A stretch of 42,197 nucleotides of DNA from an uncultured Lewinella sp. (lineage in GTDB: Bacteria; Bacteroidota; Bacteroidia; Chitinophagales; Saprospiraceae): NCBI GenBank assembly GCA_937873655.1, contig CALMYQ010000138.1, positions 1 to 42,197 of the forward strand, in the 5' to 3' direction. Below the pieces are notes generated by a model. It worked only from the letters and a program-made list of their open reading frames with translations. It was not told the origin of the DNA and made no database searches. Every line of letters begins with the position of its first letter. The stretch's first letter is position 1. Below, piece after piece: positions 33,532 to 40,840 of this stretch. A program made the position numbers and the translations under genes.

Positions 33532-34393
33532 TTGGGTCGATCGCGGGTTGTATCCGTTTGAATCGCGTTATATGGAACTCGAAGGCCACCGCATGCACTA
33601 CATCGACGAAGGCGCCGGGCCGGTCATCCTTTTTTGCCACGGTACGCCGGAATGGTCGTTCGGCTGGCGGGACCTGGTGCGGGAGCTTCGCGGCCGGTAC
33701 CGTTGCATTGCCCCCGATTATCTCGGCATGGGATTGTCGGACAAACCGCAGAACGCCGACCTGACCTGCCGGGGTCACGCCCGCCGGTTGGCCTCTTTTA
33801 TCGAAGAACTGGGCCTGGAAAGATTCAACCTGGTGGCCAACGATTTCGGCCTGGGTATCGGTATGAGTTATGCCATCGCCCATCCGGAAAAAGTGGATCG
33901 CATCTGCATCTTCAACGGCTGGATGCGGGATCTTCGCTGGGACGCGCACTATGCATCCCCCGCGAAAATATTCAACTCCTGGATCGGCAAAGCCCTTTAT
34001 TATTACTACAACTTCCCCGTGAAAGTCATTATGCCGATGGCCTTCGGCGACAAGAAAAAACTGACGCGGGAAGCGCATCGCCACTACCGGAAGGCCCTGC
34101 CCAACGCCGCTGCCCGCAGGGCCACCTATACCTTCGCCCTCGAGCTGATGGACGCGAGCGAATGGTGGCAGTCACTCTGGGATCAACTGGAGAAGATCAC
34201 CTCAAAACCATTCCTCATTTTCTGGGGGATGAAAGACAAATTTGTCCCATCCTACGAGTTGGAGAAATGGGAAAAGGCCGTGCCCGGCGCAAAAGTGGTC
34301 CGTTGCGCCGAAGCAGGCCATTTTGTTCAGGAGGAAGAACCGGAGAGGATGGTTGGGGAATTGATCCAATTTTTTGAGGAATTGAGGAACTGA
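33518..34393 (+). CDS. Alpha/beta hydrolase of the haloalkane dehalogenase-like group
   Basis: 291 aa, cytoplasmic. The oxyanion region HGTPEWSFGW (41-50) is like the HGEPTWSY motif of DhlA-type haloalkane dehalogenases. The nucleophile is Asp109 in VANDFGLGIG, the acid is probably Asp240 in FWGMKDKFVP, and the base is His268 in EAGHFVQEEEPE. In dehalogenases the residue after the nucleophile is Trp, which helps to hold the halide; here it is Phe110. It could still be a dehalogenase, or an epoxide hydrolase-like enzyme, although the cap Tyr pair typical of the latter cannot be assigned. Overlaps the tetR gene. Confidence 0.88.
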   Translation: MSNTDWVDRGLYPFESRYMELEGHRMHYIDEGAGPVILFCHGTPEWSFGWRDLVRELRGRYRCIAPDYLGMGLSDKPQNADLTCRGHARRLASFIEELGLERFNLVANDFGLGIGMSYAIAHPEKVDRICIFNGWMRDLRWDAHYASPAKIFNSWIGKALYYYYNFPVKVIMPMAFGDKKKLTREAHRHYRKALPNAAARRATYTFALELMDASEWWQSLWDQLEKITSKPFLIFWGMKDKFVPSYELEKWEKAVPGAKVVRCAEAGHFVQEEEPERMVGELIQFFEELRN

Positions 34394-34515
34394 GGAATCG
34401 AGCCTGCCTGCGTGCCGTCGCCATAGGCTTTGGCTACTGGAGACCAGCCGGCAGGGAATGATCCGATTAAGCTGACCAACCGACGGATGCCCAATCGACC
34501 ACGCCGCGGCGTGGC

Positions 34516-34650
34516 GGATCAATCCAATCAATCGGATCAATCGGATCAATCGGATCAATCGGATCAATCGGAACAATCGGATCAATCGGATCAATCGGAT
34601 CAATCGGACCAATCGGATCAATTGAATCAATCGAACCAATTGAATCAATC
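34516..34650. repeat. 9-bp tandem array GGATCAATC, 15 units
   Basis: Fifteen 9-bp units with few substitutions (GGAACAATC, GGACCAATC, GAATCAATC). Because the unit is a multiple of three, a continuous frame encodes repeating Ser-Asp-Gln on the plus strand and Ile-Asp-Pro on the minus strand. The plus frame joins the ATPase gene in frame without a stop but starts only at a TTG at 34430, so translation is doubtful. It fills most of the 318-bp gap between the hydrolase and the ATPase; the other parts (34394-34515, 34651-34711) show nothing clear. Confidence 0.9.
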
Positions 34651-34711
34651 CATTCAAACAATTTATCTCCCAAAGCGTTTCCATCCTGAAAACAGAGAAC
34701 CGACACAACGC

Positions 34712-35371
34712 ATGCTGCAAGTCAAAAACCTGAGCAAAACCTACCAGAGCGCCGACCACTCCCTGACGGTACTGGACAACATCAACTTCGAGGTCGGAGC
34801 AGGCCAATCATTGTCCATTGTCGGGCCGAGCGGGAGCGGCAAATCCACGCTGCTGGGCTTGTGCGCCGGTTTGGACCGGGCTACTTCGGGCTCCGTCATC
34901 CTGAACGGCATAGCGCTGGATGACCTCAACGAGGACCGACGCGCGGCCGTACGCAATGAGTTTGTGGGTTTTGTGTTCCAGAATTTTCAGTTGCTGCCCA
35001 CCCTGACGGCGCTGGAAAACATCATGGTCCCGCTCGAACTGCAGGGCAATAAAGGCGCGGAAAAAACGGCTCAAACCCTGATCGACCGCATTGGGCTGGC
35101 GGACCGCCGGCACCACTACCCTACCCAATTGTCCGGCGGCGAACAACAGCGCGTCGCACTGGCCCGCGCCTTTGCCAACCAACCCAGGATACTCTTCGCT
35201 GACGAACCTACCGGCAACCTCGACGGCGAAAACAGCAATATGGTCGAACAACTCCTGTTCGACCTCAATCAGGAATCCGGCGCCACCCTCATCCTGGTCA
35301 CCCACAACATGGAACTGGCTCAAAAGACAAACCGCATTTTGCAACTGCGGAACGGTAAGGCAGTTGGTTAG
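34712..35371 (+). CDS. LolD/YbbA-like ABC transporter ATP-binding protein
   Basis: 219 aa from the ATG at 34712 (MLQVKNLSKTYQ). All ABC ATPase motifs are present: Walker A GPSGSGKS (38-45), Q loop FVFQNFQLLPTLTALENI, signature LSGGEQQ (140-146), Walker B ILFADEP (160-166) and His198. The PTLTALENIMVPLELQ and DEPTGNLD segments are typical of the MacB/LolD/YbbA subgroup, which pairs with FtsX-like permeases to extract lipoproteins or drive mechanotransmission. No permease gene is adjacent. The gene ends in the start of heptamer array D, its TAG being part of it. Confidence 0.93.
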   Translation: MLQVKNLSKTYQSADHSLTVLDNINFEVGAGQSLSIVGPSGSGKSTLLGLCAGLDRATSGSVILNGIALDDLNEDRRAAVRNEFVGFVFQNFQLLPTLTALENIMVPLELQGNKGAEKTAQTLIDRIGLADRRHHYPTQLSGGEQQRVALARAFANQPRILFADEPTGNLDGENSNMVEQLLFDLNQESGATLILVTHNMELAQKTNRILQLRNGKAVG

Positions 35372-35442
35372 TTATCAGTTATCAGTTGTAAGTTGTAAGT
35401 TGTAAGTTGTAAGTTGTAAGTTGTAAGTTGTAAGTTGTAAGC
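35362..35442 (+). repeat. Heptanucleotide tandem array D (AGTTGTA type)
   Basis: A CAGTTGG-like beginning, two AGTTATC units, then eight AGTTGTA units with strict 7-bp period (AGTT at 35384, 35391 and so on to 35433). The stop codon of the ATPase gene (35369-35371) is inside the array. The unit is a variant of the CAGTTGK arrays A to C. Confidence 0.95.
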
Positions 35443-35486
35443 CGCCATATAGGCCACTTACGACTAGAGACTTATGACTAAAAAAA

Positions 35487-35518
35487 TTTGACAATAACAA
35501 TATAAATACGTATATTTG
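35487..35518 (+). promoter_or_regulatory. Strong Bacteroidota promoter TTTG-N20-TATATTTG
   Basis: TTTGACA from 35487 and TATATTTG at 35511-35518 with a 20-bp spacer. Best promoter match in the window. It precedes the DUF695-RraB gene by about 230 bp, so a long leader is expected. Confidence 0.8.
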
Positions 35519-35524
35519 CGGGGA

Positions 35525-35751
35525 ATTTTTCTGCGAAATCAGCTTGTGTGATTGCCTTTGCACGTCAGCCTGAATTGTAATGTTTTTCCAGCAACCGAGG
35601 CAATCCTGAACCGGATCACCGGTATCTGATCGCTAAGCTGTCAGCTTCAGCGAAAGGGGACCGGATTGCCAAAGGATTGCCCTGTGTGCTGACTGTACCG
35701 ACCGGTAGGAAAGCGGGCAGGGGATTGTTTCATTTCCAAACAGACAATGCC
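35525..35751 (+). promoter_or_regulatory. Structured 5' leader with competing pairings and a 9-aa mini-ORF
   Basis: GGCAATC at 35599-35605 is complementary to three copies of GATTGCC (35550-35556, 35664-35670, 35675-35681), so three mutually exclusive stems can form. Between the first two partners lie the hairpins ACCGG-ATCA-CCGGT (35610-35623) and GCT-AAGC/GCTT-C-AGC (about 35632-35651), together a possible three-way junction. A mini-ORF at 35580-35609 reads MFFQQPRQS and its end overlaps the shared arm. No known riboswitch consensus is recognised and no T-tract terminator is seen. Regulation by this leader is an inference. Confidence 0.4.
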
Positions 35752-36474
35752 ATGCCATTACGTGTTTACCGGCCCAATTGGTCGGCCTATTTCACCCTCT
35801 GCGATTCGGAAGCGGCGGTCATCAGCCTTGACCTGGGGCTTGCCGCAGTTGCCCCGGATCCTGAGCGGCCGCAGGTTCTCATCATTTCCATACCTTTTAT
35901 CCATCCCCTCACCAGCGGATTCCCGGATGATCCTGAGCTGGACCGGCTGCATGCCATCGAAGACCGCCTTGATGAGGCCGTCCGCGAGGAACTCAACAGC
36001 CGGTTTGCCGGTAAAGTGTCCATTTCCGGCAAACGACATTTCTTTTTTTATATCCCTTTGGAAAAAGTTTTCGAACAGGTTATCGAATCCGTCATGGGCC
36101 AGTTTCCGGATTACGAATTTGAATGCCACGCACCCATCGACCCGGAATGGCGGCATTATTTCGATATCCTGTACCCCAAGGAAGGAGACCTTCCGGCGGA
36201 AGCTGCCGACAGTTCCCTGCGGACAACCGATCACTGGTGCTATTTCGCTACGGAGGACGGGTGCCGCCGGTTCATCCATCACCTCCGGGAAGTGGCCCTT
36301 GCGCCGGTCCACCTGGAAAAGCTCCAGGACGGAAAAGCTTTTCCCTATTTGCTGATCGTATCAGGGGTCCATGCCACCCAAGGCCCGGTGCTCGCCCGGC
36401 TGGAAGCCCGCCTTAAAGCGTGGGTTGAAAATTGCGGCGGATATTATGACGGCTGGGAAACCGAGGAAAACTAG
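35752..36474 (+). CDS. DUF695 and RraB-like two-domain protein
   Basis: 240 aa from the ATG at 35752 (MPLRVYRPNWSAYFTLCDSE). The first ~130 residues resemble DUF695: a NWxxYF opening, AAVISLDLGLAAVAPDP, and LDRLHAIEDRLDEAV followed by strand-rich sequence (HFFFYIPLEK). The last ~85 residues have the RraB-like pattern HWCYFATEDGCRRFIHHL, with a long helix and a LLIVSGVHATQGPVLARLEARL segment. RraB inhibits RNase E in E. coli; this fusion occurs in other bacteria with unknown role. An earlier TTG start at 35677 would lie in the leader and is rejected. Confidence 0.8.
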   Translation: MPLRVYRPNWSAYFTLCDSEAAVISLDLGLAAVAPDPERPQVLIISIPFIHPLTSGFPDDPELDRLHAIEDRLDEAVREELNSRFAGKVSISGKRHFFFYIPLEKVFEQVIESVMGQFPDYEFECHAPIDPEWRHYFDILYPKEGDLPAEAADSSLRTTDHWCYFATEDGCRRFIHHLREVALAPVHLEKLQDGKAFPYLLIVSGVHATQGPVLARLEARLKAWVENCGGYYDGWETEEN

Positions 36475-36555
36475 CGGTTGTTTTTTTTTAATGCATTAAA
36501 TCCATTCATCCTGCAGTTCTCGTACATTCAGATAAAGACTGCCAAATTAAACGTC

Positions 36556-38820
36556 ATGAAAAACACTTTACTAATCCATTTATTGTTTTTTGCCGCTATT
36601 CTCCCGGCATCAGCATTTCACACCGGCACCCTTGAAGGCGTCGTATACGATGCAGATTCCCGCATCGAGCTGGCGGGCGCAAGAATTTCGCTGCTGCCCG
36701 CAGCGCTCAATACCTATACCAATGACCTGGGCCATTTCACTTTCAGGGGATTGGAGGAAGGCGAATACCAGCTCATTGTCAATTACATCGGCTTTGCGCC
36801 CGACACGATCTCCAATCTGCAGATCCTGGACGGCGAAACCCGGACCGTCAAGGTTTTCCTGGAAAGCCGGAGCCTCGACCTTCCCGAGGTGCAGATCGAA
36901 TCCGATCCGAACTTTTTCACGCATTCCATTGCCGCGATCGACATACAGACCCGGCCGCTGGCCAACGCCCAGGAGGTACTCCGAATGGTACCCGGTCTTT
37001 TCCTGGCGCAACACGCCGGCGGCGGAAAAGCCGAGCAGCTGTTCCTCCGGGGATTTGACATCGACCACGGCACCGACATCCGGATCACGGTCGATGACAT
37101 ACCCGTGAACATGGTCTCCCACGCTCACGGCCAGGGTTACGCCGACCTGCATTTTGTGATCCCCGAACTGATCCGGAAAGTGGAATTCCGCAAGGGCCCG
37201 TACTATGCCGATGCCGGCAATTTCAGCACGGCCGGATCGGTAGCCCTGCAAACGGCCAATGCCCTTGACGAGAGCTTTATCAAAATGGAAGCCGGGCAAT
37301 TTGACCAATACCGGGTAGTCGGCGCGCTAGACCTGCTGGGCCGCTCCGAAAACAAAAACCAGCACGCCTACGCCGCTGCCGAGCTGAATTACAACAACGG
37401 TTATTTCGATGCGCCGCAACAATTCCAGCGCGTCAACTTTCTGACCAAGTACAACACCCTGATCAACGACAAACAGAGCCTCACGGCCACCTTTTCAGCC
37501 TTTACCAGCCGGTGGGACGCTTCCGGCCAGGTTCCCGAAAGAGCGGTAAATGACGGAACCATTTCCCGGTTCGGCGCTATCGACCCCACTGAAGGCGGAC
37601 AGACCAGCCGGCTCAATTTCAACCTGGAATACCTCTCCAACCTGAACTCGGGGCTCTATTCTCAACACCAATTCTTCGTATCCAAATACAACTTCGAACT
37701 GTATTCCGATTTCACTTTTTTTCTGGAAGATCCGGAAAACGGCGACCAGATCCGCCAGAAAGAAGACCGTTTGATCCTGGGCTATAACGGCAAATTCTGG
37801 AAGGAAAACTCCCTGGCCGGCGCCCCGTTCACAACCACCCTGGGCTGGAATATCCGCCACGACCAGGTCAGGGGCGACGAATTATCGCATACCGTCAACC
37901 GGCAGACCACGCTGGAAAACCTTGCCCTGGGCGACGTCCGGGAAACCAATGCCGCTGTCTACCTGCAGTCGGAATGGAAACCCATCGACAAATTGCAGAT
38001 CCAGGCCGGATTGCGGTTCGACCAGTTCATTTTCTCCTACGACAACCACCTGACCGCCCTGTACGATCCCCGCACCATTTACGACCGGACGTTGAGCCCA
38101 AAACTGAACCTGCACTACAACCTTTCACCCGCCGTTCAATTGTTTGCCTTATCGGGGGTGGGATTCCATTCCAATGACACGCGGGTCGTTACGGCGCAGG
38201 ACGGCCGGGAAACCCTCCCCAAAGCCCTGGGCTGGGAAGGCGGCGCCATCCTCAAGCCGTTCGAAGCCCTCATCCTCCAGGCAGCCTACTGGCAACTGGG
38301 CCTGGAGCAGGAATTCGTTTATGTAGGCGATGCCGGTATCGTGGAACCCAGCGGAAAGACCCTGCGCCGCGGCGTCGATTTCTCTGCCAGGTTGCAACTC
38401 GCCAAATGGCTGTACGCCGATGCGGATATCAACTATTCAAACGGCAGGAGTACCGAAGAGGAAAAGGGCATGGATTATATCCCGCTGGCGCCCAGACTGA
38501 CCAGCACCGGCGGGTTGAGCGCCCGTTGGGACAACGGCTTTGAGGCCAATATCCGCTATCGCCACCTCTCCGACCGGCCGGCCAATGAAGACAACAGCCT
38601 GATCGCGAAAGGGTATTTCCTGCTCGATTCACAGTTCCAATGGCGCTCCAAACAATTCATGGTCGGTTTCGGCATCCAGAACCTCCTGAACAGCGAGTGG
38701 AAAGAAGCCCAGTTTGAAACGGAATCCAGGCTGAGGAACGAACCCGAACCGGTAACGGAGATCCATTTTACACCGGGAACGCCGTTCAATTTCAGAGGAT
38801 TTGTGAGCTATTACTTTTAG
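36556..38820 (+). CDS. TonB-dependent receptor with carboxypeptidase-regulatory-like N-terminus
   Basis: 754 aa from the ATG at 36556 (signal peptide MKNTLLIHLLFFAAILPASA). Residues about 24-110 form a CarboxypepD_reg-like domain (GTLEGVVYDADSRIELAGARISLL, GLEEGEYQLIVNYIGF). The plug follows, with ANAQEVLRMVPGLFLAQHAG, LFLRGFDIDHGTDIRITVDD and the histidine-rich NMVSHAHGQGYADLHF. The remainder is a 22-strand type barrel ending in FVSYYF with a terminal Phe. It imports an unknown ligand across the outer membrane using the proton motive force. There is no SusD gene next to it, so it is not a typical glycan system; two DUF4331 genes follow in the same direction. Confidence 0.93.
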   Translation: MKNTLLIHLLFFAAILPASAFHTGTLEGVVYDADSRIELAGARISLLPAALNTYTNDLGHFTFRGLEEGEYQLIVNYIGFAPDTISNLQILDGETRTVKVFLESRSLDLPEVQIESDPNFFTHSIAAIDIQTRPLANAQEVLRMVPGLFLAQHAGGGKAEQLFLRGFDIDHGTDIRITVDDIPVNMVSHAHGQGYADLHFVIPELIRKVEFRKGPYYADAGNFSTAGSVALQTANALDESFIKMEAGQFDQYRVVGALDLLGRSENKNQHAYAAAELNYNNGYFDAPQQFQRVNFLTKYNTLINDKQSLTATFSAFTSRWDASGQVPERAVNDGTISRFGAIDPTEGGQTSRLNFNLEYLSNLNSGLYSQHQFFVSKYNFELYSDFTFFLEDPENGDQIRQKEDRLILGYNGKFWKENSLAGAPFTTTLGWNIRHDQVRGDELSHTVNRQTTLENLALGDVRETNAAVYLQSEWKPIDKLQIQAGLRFDQFIFSYDNHLTALYDPRTIYDRTLSPKLNLHYNLSPAVQLFALSGVGFHSNDTRVVTAQDGRETLPKALGWEGGAILKPFEALILQAAYWQLGLEQEFVYVGDAGIVEPSGKTLRRGVDFSARLQLAKWLYADADINYSNGRSTEEEKGMDYIPLAPRLTSTGGLSARWDNGFEANIRYRHLSDRPANEDNSLIAKGYFLLDSQFQWRSKQFMVGFGIQNLLNSEWKEAQFETESRLRNEPEPVTEIHFTPGTPFNFRGFVSYYF

Positions 38821-39082
38821 CTTCGGCTTCGCTCAGCTACCCAGTTTCGGCCTCCGGTCGACAAAGTCTCCTGCGGCTGACGTAGTCAACTTCGCTTTCT
38901 TCGACTTCGCTCGGAAAACGAGGGTTGAATCGCGCGGTGGGCTGAACCAAGACTAAGGACAAAATAACCGATTTCCGAATTTGACAACCTCGCCGGGCAT
39001 TTTCTCCGGCAGGCCGACCTGTACGCGTTGCCGTACGGGATGGGGATTTTTTGGAAAGCATTTTTCACAATAAACCTGTAAT
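38821..39082. other. Intergenic region with CTTCGRCTTCGCTC repeats
   Basis: Two imperfect copies of a CTTCGGCTTCGCTCAG-like word (38821-38836 and 38899-38914, the second CTTCGACTTCGCTCGG) flank GC-rich sequence. A small hairpin GCCGG/CCGGC is present near 38993-39013. No convincing promoter for the DUF4331 gene was found. Confidence 0.4.
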
Positions 39083-40813
39083 ATGATGAAAATCTTTTTT
39101 AAAACCATTCAAGTGATAAGCGTAGGCCTCTTGCTGCTGCCCGCCTTTCAGGCTTCGGCTTCCAGTCACCGGGAGGCGCCGCTGATCGCCAACGACCCCC
39201 TGGCGGACAATACCGACGTGTATGCCTTCCGGAGTCCTGACGATCCCAGCACCATTACTATTATCGCGAATTACATTCCGGCTGAATTGCCGCACGGCGG
39301 GCCGAATTACAACACGTTCGGCGAGCACATCCGGTACGAGATCCACATTGACAACGACGCTTCAAAACCCGGTGATGAGATCGTTTACCGCTTCACCTTT
39401 TCCAGGGTGAACGAAGACCCGACCACTTTCTTCAACATTCGCCTGGGTAAGATCAACCTGAAAACCACCTACCGGCTGGAACGCAGTACGGACGGCGGTC
39501 AATCTTTTGAAACGGTTGTGGTAGAAGGCATGGTGCCTCCTGCTTACATCGGCCCCCGGTCGATCGAGGGCGGCGCAGGCCTCGGAGCGGTATACGAAGA
39601 TCTGATCGCTCAGGCCATCGAAACGAGCTCGACCGGCGAAAAGGTCTTTTGCGGACCGGCCGACGACCCGTTCTTCGTTGACCTCGGCGGCATTTTCGAC
39701 CTGGGCAATGCGCCCCGCCAAAACGGCGATCCGCGCGACGGCCTGGCCCGGTACAACGTGCACACCATTGCCATCCAGGTCCCTATTGCGACCTTGTTGA
39801 AAGCAGGCGCCGCCGCTACGCCGGCCAACATCCTCGACCCGGACTACGTGATCGGCATCTGGGCATCGGCCAGCCGGCCGGCCATGCGGACGCTCGGCAC
39901 CGGCGGCGATGCAGCTTCCTATGACGGCGACTGGATCCAGGTATCGCGCCTGGGCATGCCGCTGACCAATGAAGCGGTCATTCCCATCGGCATGAAAGAT
40001 TACTGGAACTCGCTGACGCCGTACGACGAACTGACCGATACCTCGCTCGACGGATTCTTCTACAATCCCGAGCTGGCCTTGTACATGGATGACGATCTGT
40101 TCGGCGGCGCCGTACCGGCATTCGCACCGCTGCGCATTCAGCGGAATTCCCTCCAGGGATTCGATTTCGGCAACGGACACGACGGTTTGTACGGCCTCAA
40201 AGGCTCAGCTGCCGTAGCCGGAACCGCCTTGGACGACGCTGTGTTTGGCACCTTGCTGCTGCCCGGCCCGGGGATGCCGCGTTCGGTCGACCTGTGGCCG
40301 ATCTTCCACACCGGCGTGCCCAATTTCCCGCCTTACCAACTGGCGACGGGCAAAAACGGCAACCCGCTGGCAGCTGGCAAGCCCTTCATCAACAACTTCC
40401 TGCCCAACGGCGGGGATATGCTGCGCCTGAACATGGCCGTTCCGCCCACCCCGCGGGATGATCCCAATTTCAGTCCGCTGGGCATCGTACAAGCTGCCGT
40501 ACTGGGCCTGACCGATCCGGCTTACAACGCCAGCACCGACATCCAGTCCATCCCGAACATGGACGGTTTCCCCAACGGACGCCGCCTGGAGGATGATGTA
40601 ACCCGGATCGAATTGCAAGCCGTTTCGGGCGTAGCCCTGGCCGCCATCGGCCTATGGTACGACGACTATACGGCCGGCGGCCCGAACCCCGTCACGACCG
40701 ACCTGCTGGACGTACTGACCTATTCCACCGGCGTAGGCGCCAACGACAAGGCTTTCAAATCCGCTTTCCCATATGTCGCCACACCCTGGAGCGGCAAGGA
40801 AACCGGAGAATAA
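39083..40813 (+). CDS. DUF4331 secreted protein, first paralog
   Basis: 576 aa with a signal peptide (MMKIFFKTIQVISVGLLLLP, cleavage near QASA). The mature N-terminus has the DUF4331 hallmark SSHREAPLIANDPLADNTDVYAF, followed by TIIANYIPAELPHGGPNYNTF, IRYEIHIDNDA, FCGPADDPFFVDLGGIFDLG and, further on, SRLGMPLTNEAVIPIGMKDYWNSL. Function of DUF4331 is unknown; the many conserved Asp, His and Glu residues would suit metal binding. No T9SS tail. A tandem paralog begins 28 bp after the stop and a TonB receptor gene lies upstream, so the three probably work together. Confidence 0.9.
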   Translation: MMKIFFKTIQVISVGLLLLPAFQASASSHREAPLIANDPLADNTDVYAFRSPDDPSTITIIANYIPAELPHGGPNYNTFGEHIRYEIHIDNDASKPGDEIVYRFTFSRVNEDPTTFFNIRLGKINLKTTYRLERSTDGGQSFETVVVEGMVPPAYIGPRSIEGGAGLGAVYEDLIAQAIETSSTGEKVFCGPADDPFFVDLGGIFDLGNAPRQNGDPRDGLARYNVHTIAIQVPIATLLKAGAAATPANILDPDYVIGIWASASRPAMRTLGTGGDAASYDGDWIQVSRLGMPLTNEAVIPIGMKDYWNSLTPYDELTDTSLDGFFYNPELALYMDDDLFGGAVPAFAPLRIQRNSLQGFDFGNGHDGLYGLKGSAAVAGTALDDAVFGTLLLPGPGMPRSVDLWPIFHTGVPNFPPYQLATGKNGNPLAAGKPFINNFLPNGGDMLRLNMAVPPTPRDDPNFSPLGIVQAAVLGLTDPAYNASTDIQSIPNMDGFPNGRRLEDDVTRIELQAVSGVALAAIGLWYDDYTAGGPNPVTTDLLDVLTYSTGVGANDKAFKSAFPYVATPWSGKETGE

Positions 40814-40840
40814 GCGCCCATTTCATTCAACCAAAAAAGC

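Noticed and set aside
35525..35751. Known riboswitch (cobalamin, TPP, SAM) in the DUF695 leader
   Set aside because: None of the conserved core sequences of these classes could be found by eye.
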